From Strigamia acuminata (lineage: Eukaryota; Arthropoda; Chilopoda; Geophilomorpha; Linotaeniidae): a DNA stretch of 64,000 bases. The notes below the pieces were generated by a model. It was not told the origin of the DNA, made no database searches, and worked only from the letters and a program-made list of their open reading frames with translations. A program made the translations under genes and the position numbers. The DNA lies in NCBI GenBank assembly GCA_949358305.1, contig OX442322.1, positions 9,982,001-10,046,000 on the forward strand, given 5' to 3'. This document shows positions 10,192-20,239 of the stretch, in pieces. Within the stretch, counting starts at the first letter, position 1; each line of letters begins with the position of its first letter.

Positions 10192-11347
10192 AATAATAAT
10201 GAAGGATGCACGAAAAAATCACTAAATTCGGAAATTATTCCGCACAAAAACACTTCACTCAAAACAAATCACACAGTGCACACTTGTCACCCACCAAAAA
10301 TGAAGGCGAAAAAACAATTCCACCCGTGGGCAAACCGCTATAAGAGCGGCGAGCAAACCTTGACTGGTCGTTCCCCAACTCTTCCGTCCGACCACCTGGG
10401 GTCGCGGGATCGGTTGGGTGGCCGTGAACAAGCCCAGACAAGAATACAGTGCCACGTGCCCGACTGGACGTAGGGTGGCACCGATACTAAGAGGGAAACC
10501 CGAACAAAAACTTAAATGTAACAGAGTTTCACGACAAAATGATAAATACACTTTTGCGTTGTTAAGATGGGCGGATTGCGGGATCCGATCGTCGCAATCG
10601 CTTCCGTCCGGCGTAGAACGTTGTTTAGACGTTATCGGTGCGCGGAAATGGGGCTGACGCGCTACCGCTCGCACACGTCCGTGCAAAGCGGGGAAAAACG
10701 ATCCAAAATCGTCGTCGCGCCCGTCCGCGCCTTCGTGTAGCACTCCGGGGTGCAAAACACGGCTTTTCCGGTCAAATATTGTCGTGTACGCAGACTTATG
10801 CGTACAGAGACACTCGAAATTGGTTTCCACCGTCGACGGCGATGAAAATCCAAACAAAAATGGCCGCTGGTGAGGATTTGTTCTCCACCGGCGATCCACT
10901 GCTGATTTCCGATCGTTTTCGGTAATTTTCGCCTGATTCGGGGCGAAAATGCGTCGTATCGACGTTGATTCTCGTTGTTTCGGCGAGAATAATCGTCGTC
11001 TCGGCAAAAAAACTGGCGTCTAGGCGTGTATCGGCCCGAAAACACGTCGTTGCTACGTCGGCCGCACTGCCGAATCCAAAATGGCCGCCGAAGAAAATTT
11101 GCTTCGTAACGGCGTGGAAAAGTGCTTATTTCGCACTGAAAATAAATATTTCGACACTGCTTACTGTCGTAATAGTCCGTTGTACTGTCCGCACACACAA
11201 TCCCGACGATTTGAAAAAGTTGGCGAAGTTATTTCGCACGTCGCCGGCGATTCGTGTCTGCAACGATCTCGGCCGACGTCCTGCACTCGTTTCGTCTCGA
11301 AATGTTCCGGAAAACTCCCAAAAACTGCTGGCCTTATCGTCGCACAG
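10192..11347 (-). other. copia 5' leader, long and hairpin-rich
   Basis: About 1.16 kb between primer binding site and gag start, noticeably richer in CpG than its surroundings. It holds repeated hairpins: ATTTTCGCC/GGCGAAAAT (10925-10950, 9-bp stem, 8-base loop) and ATTCTCG/CGAGAAT (10968-10990), with loops both ending in TTCGG-like sequence. Sense-strand ORFs of 250 (10255-11007) and 178 codons (10662-11198) overlap each other in different frames and lack recognisable domains. I treat the region as an untranslated leader that probably carries packaging or translation signals. Confidence 0.6.
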
Positions 11348-11359
11348 CCTCTGCTACCA
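11348..11359 (-). promoter_or_regulatory. copia primer binding site (initiator tRNA-Met)
   Basis: The sense strand reads TGGTAGCAGAGG two bases inside the 5' LTR. Its complement, CCTCTGCTACCA, is the 3' end of animal initiator tRNA-Met, the usual primer for copia-type elements. The match covers 12 bases. Confidence 0.85.
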
Positions 11360-11361
11360 CT

Positions 11362-11839
11362 TGTGGGGTTATTCCCGGCAATTCTGCAAACGAAATCAAA
11401 AGAAACATCAGTTGAAACGGTGCGCGAAACCGACATGCGTGCGCCATCTTTAATTCGTGAGAATATCAGGTGATACACGGTTAGAGGCTATTTGCACTCT
11501 CTAACAACATAGGATAAATCATTGTCAAGTTTCCAATGATTTGTCCTTTACAATCGCAAGTAAAAAACACCGACATTAATAATCGATAAACCAAGGAAAA
11601 AGGATAAAACACAAATCGCTTTTTCAAGCAGACGACATCAGGGACGTGTGCTGTAAAGGAGAGAATATTCAACCGCGGTACATAACAAGCATTGATAAAA
11701 ATCATTATCGGTTGAACACTGGATCGGGACATTAATTTACAACACACTTGTTACACATACTCGGAAATTGTGTAACCAATAAATCACGTAACACAGGAAC
11801 AAATATTTAAGCACTTCAAAATGGGTTTGCAACCCAACA
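11362..11839 (-). repeat. copia 5' LTR
   Basis: 478 bp, no visible difference from 4851-5328. It serves as promoter and 5' end of the element. The downstream flank at 11840-11844 (GGTGA) is the second target duplication. The Bel2 ORF reads a few codons into this LTR before stopping. Confidence 0.95.
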
Positions 11840-14800
11840 GGTGATACGGGCAAGAGGCCAGAAATAGGGATTGCTTCCTACTTTCTCCAGCAAAACCACT
11901 TGTCCAACTTCTGGATTTTTGTATGCGGAATCCCCCTTCACCTCGTGGAAGTTCCGGAGCTGCTTTAAGTAGCTTTCCTTCCAAAGCCTCCAAAACTCCC
12001 AGAGGTGAAGTCTCCGCTTCTTCTCTAGACGCAGTAAATCCTTTCTACGAATGGCGTGCAATGGTCGATTTATAACAAACTTCGGCATACCTCCTGTTAA
12101 GAAGTTTTTGGGTGAAATGACGCGGCCCCCGTCAGGTTCCTCGTGTACGTAAGAGAGAGGACGCGAGTTCAGTACCGAACTGACTTCCGCCGCCAGTGTC
12201 TGTAACGTTTCCAAATCGACTGTATGGCAAAGCAACGTCTTCCGTAGCTTGTCCTTCACGGAACGGACGAGCCTTTCCCAAGCTCCGCCCGCCCATGGCG
12301 AGAGAGGTGGGATAAAAGACCAGACTATTCGCTTTTCCGAAAGCAATGTCTTTATCCCGTCCTTAACCAATAACTTCCCCCACGATTGAATCTCTTGGCT
12401 ACCCCGCTCGAAGGTCTTTGAATTGTCCGAGAAGACCTTCGCCGGATAACCGAATCGAGCGCCAAAACGACGGAACGCCAACAGAAACTTCTCGACCGAT
12501 AAATCAACCGAGACTTCCAAGTGAATGGCTCTCGTCGCCAGGCAGGTAAATAGTAATATGTATACCTTTTTGTCCTTTTCCTTACTCGTGATTTTCAATG
12601 GTCCGAGGTGATCTATGCCCGTGTTTTGAAACGGAGCTGCCGGCGTAACTCTCTCCATAGGAGGATCGCCAGTAGAAGGATTATGACGTCCTAATCGTTC
12701 CTTCTTACAGGTTAGGCAGCTACGAATCACAGACTTAATTGTTCTTCGACCTCGTATCACCCAATAGCGATCTCGGACACGATAAAGTGTCTCGCTAAGG
12801 TCACCGTGCAACAACTGCAGGTGAGCTCGTCTAATGATCAGTTTGGTGACCCAGCTGTCAGGTTGTAACAGAATAGGGTAAGCCTCGTCGAAAGACAGTG
12901 TCGACTTCCCTAAACGACTTCTAAGTCTCAAAATCTCTTTTTCGTCAAGAAAAATGTCGAAATTTTTCAGGATTGACTCCTTGTGGACCTTCTCCTTAAG
13001 CTCTGTGGCTAATATCTCGTCTCGAAAGTACGTGTCCTGCGCCAAACGAATAATCTTTTCCTCGGCTAACTCCATCTCGAGGTACTCGAGGTCCCTCCCA
13101 CGCGAAGAAGAAAAAGGTAGCCAGCGCCTCATGCGCGCAAACACTTTCACAAGCTTACTAAATGAGCTAAAGCGTTCAAAAAATTTGATCGTGAATGCTT
13201 CTCCCAGCATGCTAGCTGTAACAACTTTCCCTTTTTTCTCTTCCTCAAGCGGAAAAACGACGGTATCTAAATCGATAGGAAGAACTTCTGGTTGGCCAGG
13301 TCCATCCCACCAAAGACGGTTAGCCATTAGGCTTCTAGCGTCGCAAGGTCGCGTAAAAACGTCTGCTGGATTCCGCTCTGTCGGAATGTATGTCCACTGT
13401 TCCGGACTAGACTTTTCTAAAACTTCTGCAACCCGATTGGAAACATATGGCTTCCAACGGTTTTTAACGGATCTTATCCAGCCTAATGCTACCATTGAGT
13501 CAGAGAAGTAACTGACTTTACCAATGGGATAGGTAGGCAGGAAATCCTTCAACAAATACTTTGTCATACGGACGCCCACTACTGTGGCGGTCAGCTCTAG
13601 GCGTGGTAGGGATAGCTTGGTCATCGGAGCAATGCGTCCTTTGCTTAGAAGCAACTGACAATCTCCAGACGCAGCGCGGACATAAATTGCGCATCCATAC
13701 GCTTGCGGGCTTGCGTCGCAATATACTTCAAGATCTAATGATTGACCCGAATAAGTTCCCATCCATCGCTTGACCTTTGCGTCAATAAGACGTTGCAAGT
13801 CGGTGTACCATTTGGTAACTCGCTCAGAACTCTCGTCCGAAATCCTATCGTCCCACTTGATCTCTCGCCCCCACATGGACTGCAAAAGTAATTTCATCGG
13901 CAAGATGACCGGTGAGATCAATCCGAGAGGATCGAAGACCGATGCCACCAAAGATAAGATACCCCTTCTTGTCCTGGTAATCTCAACTCCTTCAGGAATC
14001 CTAAACATGATAACATCTTCTTGAACTTTCCAAACAATACCCAACATCTTGATAATGTCTAAATCCTTAAATTCCTCTGCTCTCATATGAAAGTCTTCTC
14101 CCTTAAGCGCGTTGAAAACCTCAGCACTTGAGGTAGCCCACTTTACAAGAGGCAATTTTCCCTCATCTAGAATAGTTCGTAAATTCACACAATGTTGCGT
14201 CGTCTTTGCAGCGTTATCGTCGCCGGACGTCAGGTCATCCATGTAAATTCCCTTGTCCAGGGCGTCTGCTTCCTTCGGAAAAAGGACTAAATATAGACGC
14301 CCCTGCGCTCGAATAACCGCGCAGAGCAAAAACGGGGATGCGTTGACACCGAAAGGCACAACTATCATCCGTAACACAACCAAATGGTCCCATAAGTTTT
14401 GCCATGAATATTCGTTCTGAAAATATTCGTCGGAAACCCACAAAAATCTTAAGTAATCGCAGTGTTCTAACTTAATCAATACCTGAAGAAAGGCTTGTTT
14501 AATGTCCGCTATCGCAACCACACAGTAAAGTCGGAAACGAACAATTACTGGCATAATGTCCGGATTAAGGCTCGGACCAGGGTATAAGCAGTCGTTTAAA
14601 GAAGGAACTCCTTTCTTTGAAGACGACGCGTTAAAAACTACTCTAAACTTCGTTGTATCTCTATCCTCCCTAATCACTGGATGGTGCGGAATAACATAAA
14701 CGCCAGACTTCTTGTATCTTTCTGCAAGAGGTACTACTTCTGCGTGCTCTTCGCGCACGTAGTCCCACATGGCTTTCTGGTAGCGTTCTTTGTGGTCACT

Positions 14801-16984
14801 GCTGCTGTCAATCCTTCTCAACGTGTGCGACAACTGATTCAATGCCAAATCCCAATTGGATTCCAACGAACCAATTCGCTCATTGAAAGGTAAGCAAACT
14901 TCATAACGACCATCTTCTCTTCTTGTCTTTGTTTTCTCGAAACGATCTCTAATAAAATCGGAATCACGCTCGCCGGCACTAATACCAACGGCTTCTAAAC
15001 TCCATAGCTTCTCCAAGTCTCGGTCTGTTTTAATATCACAGGTGTTGCAGCAAGAAACGTCGCGCGAGCTCTCTGAGAAGGCATCAGTCGACCCAGCTGC
15101 TCCTGATAACACCCACCCAAAGATGGTGTTCACCAAACCCAGTCGACCATCTAGGCGTTTGCGTCCATCCAAGCAGATTTCCCACCAGACATCAACGCCA
15201 AGCAAGATATCAACATTGCCTGCAGTTGAAGGTAAGTCCTCAGCCAATTCAAACCCCAAATTCTTAACTTTCTGAATAACATCTGGGCTGGCTATCCCAT
15301 ACACATGGGGTAAACTCTTTGCGCTTAAAGCTGTCACCTTGAGCTCTTTGGCTCCGTGTCGAGACTGAAGCAAGATCTTGTAGACGTCATAAGACGCCGA
15401 CCCTGCGTTCTCCTCATTGAGACGTTGGGCTGTGGCCTCTATTGACCCACAACTCTTCAGCCGTATCCGGTCAGCTACGCTCTTAAGAATATAAGAACGG
15501 TGACTTCCAGGATCTAACATACCACGTACCGTGTGCGAACCACCAGATTTCGTCTTTAATTCCGCTGTAAAAATCATCAATTGGAGCGTTGACGAGATCG
15601 CCAAGGAAACGTTAGCACTAACGTCCTTAGGCTTCTCTGCCCCACCTGGACTCGTAACGATTGACTTCCTGCAAATGCTGGAGTGGTGTCGACCACCGCA
15701 CGTCTTACAAGACGTCTTCAATCGGCATCTAATGGCCATATGTCCGCTTTGCAGACAATTGTAGCAAAGCCGATTCTTTTGCGCAATGGCAGACTTGTCC
15801 TCAACGCTAATCTCTTTTTTGCAAAAGGAGTTAGCGTGCCCTTCTTTGCAAAAAATGCAAGTCGCTTTATCGACTGTCAACTTGGGATTACTCGAGCTCT
15901 TTGTCCCTTGAGCCAATGCACAAGTGGACATTGTCCCTTTTCGTTGCCCTTTTTGGTCGCTCTTATCGACCTTGTCCTTCTTAATGTGAAGGAGATTGGA
16001 TCCCATAACGTCTTCTACTTGCTCTAGAAGCTTAACTTCTGTGGCAAAAAAATCCAAAATCGTCAATAAGTTTGATGATTTGGTACCGTGGGATCTGTAA
16101 AACTGAGTGACCATAACCGGCGGGAACTTCCTCAACACGTCAGGTGCTAAAAGAAAGCCCGCTGTCTGAACAGGAACACTTAACTGCTCAAGCACCCTAA
16201 TGGTTGCAGACAACTTTGTAAGTTGCGCCTTCACCGCCTTGACAGGGTGTACTTCTGTGATTGGTTTCAAATCCTTAAGAGACTTGAGCAAAGCTGCTCG
16301 TTGCGCTTCGTCGTCCCCGTAACTTCGAATCAATTCACTACGAGCTAAGTCGTAGGATCCATCCACTTGTCTAAAGGTGGATATTAGCGTTGCTGCTTCA
16401 CCTGTGCAGAATGACTGCAGGTATTGCAGCTTCTCTACTTCCGAGAGGTCTGAGTTTGTGTGCACTGTTGAGTCAAATCGGTCCAAAAAGGACTTGAACT
16501 CAACAACTTCTCCACCAAACTTTGCTATTTCCAACTTTGGAAGTTTAGCGTTGCGATTTCTTCGCGCTAATTGTGAAAGACTACTTTGTTGTGAAACATT
16601 AGTCTGATTCTGGCTTGTATTGGCAGACAACGTCGACGCATTTGCTGTCCAATGCGACACAAATCGTTGCGCCACTTGGCTACGGTGCTTCAACACCGCC
16701 ATAGGCGTGTAATAACCCTCAATTTCCTTAAGGTTGGTCATGTACTGATCTCTAGGTATCAGTGGTTGCATCATGTTCAGGTCATCAACCATCTTCTTAA
16801 TCTGTTCCTCTGCGGCTAAAGCAGTTGCTTCTAGCTCTGCAGGATCGGTAATGGCCTTTGATTCCTTCAACAATTCCTCAACTGCGACCCCAACCGTCTC
16901 AAATCGAGAGGTCAAAACGTCCAACTCATCCGGCTTAGGAATTGTAACCGGTGTAGGTGAGGTTCTTCCTGGTGACGTAGACAT
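11840..16984 (-). pseudogene. gag-pol: Bel2 Gag-Pol polyprotein, last 36 residues displaced by copia
   Basis: Bel/Pao polyprotein with the order Gag-PR-RT-RH-IN. Gag has a DUF1759-like domain (~148-330) and three CCHC-type knuckles (C376-C388, C407-C420, C426-C438). Protease: DPG at 491-493, in place of the usual D-S/T-G. RT: FRVVFNAS (~780) and YMDD (914-917). RNase H/Peptidase_A17 region: VYCDAS (~1087-1092). Integrase: H1388, H1393, C1423, C1426 zinc site, catalytic D1458, D1520, E1570, then the C-terminal domain. The frame is open throughout. Copia interrupts it after residue 1714 and adds about seven foreign residues from its LTR before a stop (ORF end 11816), so a nearly full-length protein could still be made. 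The start at 16984 follows a splice acceptor-like CTTTTCAG. Only the integrase tail is lost. Confidence 0.93.
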
Positions 16985-17380
16985 GCTGATCGCACCTGAA
17001 AAGGTTGGAAAGCAAAGACAATTACTACGGTCACCTTACACCAACACACAACACACACGTTAAACTTAAGACGAACCTTTAGAATCTGAGTGCTTAAACA
17101 CCCAAACTCTCTGCTATACAGACAAACTCCAAGAGGATTTCTAATATAATTTGAGTGGTTGAATCACAGACTCACTCAAAATCTCAACTAAAACCTTTTT
17201 AGAATGAATCCCTAACAATTCTGAGAATGTAAATACTCAGACTGACTAACTCTCTTCTAAAATTACAAGTAAACTGCTTCTGTTTACAAATAAATGCTCT
17301 AAGAGAATTTAAATAATCCCTGTTCACAAGAATTCCACTAAAAATCATGCAAACTATAGACTACTCTAGCTAAATCTGTT

Positions 17381-17410
17381 GCTCTCCTGCTTATGCAGTT
17401 ATAGTAGAGC
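17381..17410 (-). promoter_or_regulatory. Conserved 30-nt leader hairpin (Bel2)
   Basis: Sense strand: outer stem GCTCT/AGAGC, 5' bulge ACTATAA, inner stem CTGC/GCAG, loop ATAA, single G on the 3' side. Bel4 (46363-46392) and E (60186-60215) have the same 30-nt plan with different paired bases, which is evidence that the RNA structure is selected. A packaging or dimerisation role is possible but inferred. Confidence 0.65.
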
Positions 17411-17554
17411 CAAAACTTATTTTATATCACTTTAAACGCAATAGCAAGACTCATATCTCCCCCAAAAAGACACAAGTAACAACCCAAAGCAAAACCCATC
17501 AAAATCACAAAGAAACAACTGAATGTCATCTTCAAAAACATGGCGAACTGCTGC

Positions 17555-17568
17555 ACATTGCGTTGTGT
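17555..17568 (-). promoter_or_regulatory. Shared leader motif ACACAACGCAATGT (Bel2)
   Basis: Exact 14-mer in the sense strand, 219 bases inside the 5' LTR. The same motif occurs once in the leader of every element here whose leader is visible, except copia: 27221 (A4), 37743 (kinase element), 39776 (A3), 41892 (A2), 46138 (Bel4, two changes), 54926 (A5), 60021 (E) and 62309 (A6). It is not kept in one reading frame, so it looks like a nucleic-acid signal. Confidence 0.7.
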
Positions 17569-17749
17569 CACTTGAACTGGACCCCTGGCATTGATGGTCG
17601 CTTCTAGACGATTCTCAGCTGCACAAACTTGATCGGAAATACATGCGGAACCAGCCGCTAACTGCACAAACCGTCCTGTTGTCACAAATCCCCTGAACCG
17701 TCTGTGAAGTGGCCAAACTCTAGCTTCACGCACGGTGATCAAACGCGCA

Positions 17750-17771
17750 CGAATCCGGGTCGCAGGCACCA
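17750..17771 (-). promoter_or_regulatory. Bel2 probable primer binding site
   Basis: The sense strand reads TGGTGCCTGCGACCCGG, 15 bases inside the 5' LTR. It fits the consensus TGGTRCCGTGACYC..GGATTTCG seen in the other non-copia elements of the window. TGG pairs with the CCA end of a tRNA, and the complement contains a T-loop-like CGAAT. I could not identify the tRNA. Confidence 0.5.
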
Positions 17772-17786
17772 AAAAACAACTTCCCC

Positions 17787-19057
17787 TGTTGCAAACAGAC
17801 ATGTCGAACTCGGAAGTCGCGTGGTACATTCATAGGCAACTGTCCTGTTGCGCATCCATGATCGTATAGTAGAAATTCCAGCAGCAGAAAGCGTTAGGCC
17901 TAGCATTAGGCCTAGTTCTCAAACAGTAGATCAAATGGGAAAAACATCTCAGCTAATGGGCAAGCAAATGTGTCTTCAAGGAGGAGGAGAGTCAGCTTGG
18001 CTCTCTACTCACTCATTCTCTGGGAACTCATTTCAGAAATAATCCAAAGGAAGAACATCAGAGAAAGAGAAAAGAATAACAACTTATTTATTCTAAATCA
18101 ACCATAACAAACTTCTTCTAGCAACAGCTAGTAACAACAGCAACAACAACTAAGCCTAGCAACAACAAGCGCCTAGCAACCGTGAACAATGGCGCTAAAA
18201 TAGGCTTATTTACAAGCAACAATTACTCATTATAAATAACTTATTGCCTCCAAAGAGGGCGCTACGTGTCTCAAACTTAACCCTTTTACATCAAATTGAT
18301 AACAAGTAATAAAAGCTTAATCTTAACATCTATTAGAGGCATAAAATACATAAATAAACAAGTATTAACAATTCCCAATCTTAGTTCCGGAGGAAAGCCA
18401 ACTTTCCTTCTCAAAGACAAAAGCCAACCGCTCATCATGCAAGATGGCGGCACAGCAACTTGCTAACAGCTGTGCAGGCGAACAGGAGCGAGCCAGACAG
18501 ACTTCCATAGCCGCCCTTGACCAGACATCGACGCAAGGACCTTCCAAACAGCGTGGGGACTCGAACGAGAGTCCAAACCAAGGCGTATCGACGCCGCTCT
18601 AAACACACACGCGGATCCGATGCGTCCAAATGCCGTCACTGTCACGGGAGCTTTACGCCGCTCGCCACCTGCTGCCCCACGTCTTGGAAAGTCGCTGACC
18701 CCCTAAAACATCAAGCAAAAGGTAAACAACAATCAAATAAAATATGCCTATCTCAAAACAACTCTAATAATTCTTAAACTAATACACAGAATTACTAAAC
18801 CACTAAAACGATCACACCAAAACGACCACAAGTGACCGACAACACATCTCCCGACCAATCCAGGTGCGACTGGCAGCATGACGACCGTCAAGGACATCAC
18901 CAAACAAGACCGCTGGTCAGCCAAACAACCGGACATCTCAGATATGTCTCCAACTTGTGTCAAAAACTAAAAAGCAAATTAAAAAGTCAAATCTTCTTTT
19001 CAGAAGCCAAAACGTGGAAAACTTCTAAATCTTTTTGTTGCGTTCCTGCTCGCAACA
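17787..19057 (-). repeat. Bel2 5' LTR
   Basis: 1,271 bp, same length and nearly the same sequence as 3412-4682, followed on the high-coordinate side by the GTAT duplication (19058-19061) and then A1 internal sequence. It would carry the Bel2 promoter. Confidence 0.95.
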
Positions 19058-19466
19058 GTATTTTGTGTGTGTGCCACGTGTCTATTGGCGACGTTGTAGC
19101 CCCTCGGTGTCTGGAGTAGGTCATCGTGGCACGGCCCTTCTCTTTCTTCTCTCGTGTTTTAAGTTTCTTTTAGTTTTTGTTGGTTGTTGATAGGAAGTGC
19201 GCCGCAACGCAACTTCTCTTTTCTTTCGTCTCTCCGGTGTTTTTGGGCCGCGATCCGACTTCGATGCCCTTGACCCTGGGACGCTCCTAGAGGTCTCGGA
19301 TGTTTAGGTTACAGCTTTTTGCCTTCGTGTCTATGGTTTTGCCTTCGCGACTTTTACAAGGTCGAGCTTGGCTTCGATACTTTTTCTTCCCGTTCTCTTG
19401 GTTTTGATGGGGAATTCCTTCAACGGTTTTCTGCCTTGCCTTCCCTTCTTCTTTGGCCGGCAACGC
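19058..19466 (+). mobile_element. A1 internal region, last segment
   Basis: Continuation of A1 after Bel2. It matches the end of the A4 internal region (~30745-31054) and, reversed, the A3 end (23837-24100). It closes with a pyrimidine-rich CCTTCCCTTCTTCTTT and GGCCGGCAACGC directly before the LTR. No coding potential is seen. Confidence 0.85.
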
Positions 19467-20239
19467 TGTTGCGAGCACGCGCAACATGGATTTTTGCTAT
19501 CGCAATAGCGGATTTGCTTTGATTAATCATTAATTTAAGTTTGTGTTTAGTTAATAGTGCAGCTTAAGTTTTGGCTAAAGGTTAAATGAATTTTGTGTAG
19601 TTTGTGACGTGGGAGTGGTGAATTACCTGATTTAAGCTGTCTTTCTTAAGGTAATCTTGCATCTTTTCTTTGATTCTTTGGAGTTTTACTGCTTGGATTC
19701 GTCCAAAGAGTTGCTGTTGTTAGTTCCTAAGTTAGTTTATTTATTTGAAACACTTTGTCTTAATTTATTACGGTTTTGTGCCTTTTGTAATGATTTTATA
19801 CTCGAAACTGTGTATTTTCTTGTATACGCTTTATCATTTTGTCACTAGAGGGACAATCCGCCTCTTGCGAGTGATTGTTGCCACTCGTTGCTAAGAGCCG
19901 CTGCTCTAATTGTTGTAGGTTGCGCAGCAACTACTCTGACTTGTTATATGTTTTTTCTAGTCCTAAGTAACGTTGATTTTCTCCTCTCTTATGTGTAATG
20001 TTTTGATAGATTTTAACTTTACAATAAATTCGTTTTTGTGTGCTAACTTGAGCACAATAGTATTGAATTGTCCCAACATGTTCACAGCTCACTTTACAGG
20101 TTTCACATCAAGGTTTTTTCCTGTAATGGACTTTCTTCTTTGGGATTCTTCACAAGTTCTGGTAAATAGGGTTATTTATTTTAACCATTTTCAAATGTCT
20201 TCTAGAGTGCAACACGGTCTTCAAGCACTGCTAGAAACA
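19467..20239 (+). repeat. A1 3' LTR (subtype 2)
   Basis: 773 bp, from TGTTGCGAGCACGCGCAACA to CTGCTAGAAACA. The first 540 bases match other A LTRs; the final third differs (subtype 2) and is shared only with the A5 LTR at 55494-56266. It contains a hairpin TGTGCT/AGCACA where subtype 1 has TGTGTTA/TAACACA. AATAAA occurs upstream of that hairpin. The right flank ATGA... is A2 internal sequence in the opposite orientation. Confidence 0.9.

Larger units (their letters stand above)
4851..11839 (-). mobile_element. Ty1/copia retrotransposon, intact and recent
   Basis: 6,989 bp on the minus strand: two 478-bp LTRs (4851-5328, 11362-11839) with no difference that I could see, the 5-bp target duplication GGTGA (4846-4850, 11840-11844), a tRNA-iMet-type primer binding site beside the 5' LTR, a polypurine tract beside the 3' LTR, and one uninterrupted 1,614-codon gag-pol ORF. 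Identical LTRs and an open ORF mean a very recent insertion and a probably functional element. It lies near the end of the Bel2 polyprotein gene in the same orientation. Confidence 0.97.
16985..17786 (-). other. Bel2 5' leader
   Basis: About 800 bp between 5' LTR and gag. It contains, in sense order, the primer-binding-like TGGTGCC (from 17771), the motif ACACAACGCAATGT (complement 17555-17568), a 30-nt hairpin (17381-17410) and a pyrimidine-rich acceptor-like CCTTTTCAG just before the gag ATG (AG at 16996-16997). AT-rich sequence fills the part between hairpin and gag. A 135-codon ORF (17422-17829) starts inside the LTR; its C-terminal half is hydrophobic, but it has no counterpart that I can recognise. 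Confidence 0.65.
3412..19057 (-). mobile_element. Bel2: Bel/Pao LTR retrotransposon, split by a copia insertion
   Basis: The element runs on the minus strand between two 1,271-bp direct LTRs (3412-4682 and 17787-19057), TG...CA bounded, with a GTAT target duplication at 3408-3411 and 19058-19061. The copia element 4851-11839 sits inside its polyprotein gene. Without copia and one copy of its 5-bp duplication, the ORF is continuous and in frame: 1,752 codons including the stop, almost the same as the 1,750-residue ORF of the intact Bel4. Bel2 was therefore intact when copia landed. It is itself inserted in A1 only six bases after a hairpin. Confidence 0.95.

Noticed and set aside
10255-11007. 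250-codon ORF in the copia leader as an extra gene
   Set aside because: No recognisable domain, irregular composition, overlaps another sense ORF and perfect hairpins. Kept only as a leader feature.
12954-13511. 185-codon ORF opposite the Bel2 polyprotein, and similar antisense ORFs at 34285-34836 and 48573-48968
   Set aside because: Antisense shadows of conserved polyprotein codons without independent homology.
17422-17829. 135-codon ORF of the Bel2 leader with a hydrophobic C-terminus, considered as a small membrane protein
   Set aside because: It starts within the LTR, spans the primer binding site and the shared motif, and has no equivalent with conserved sequence in Bel4 or E.
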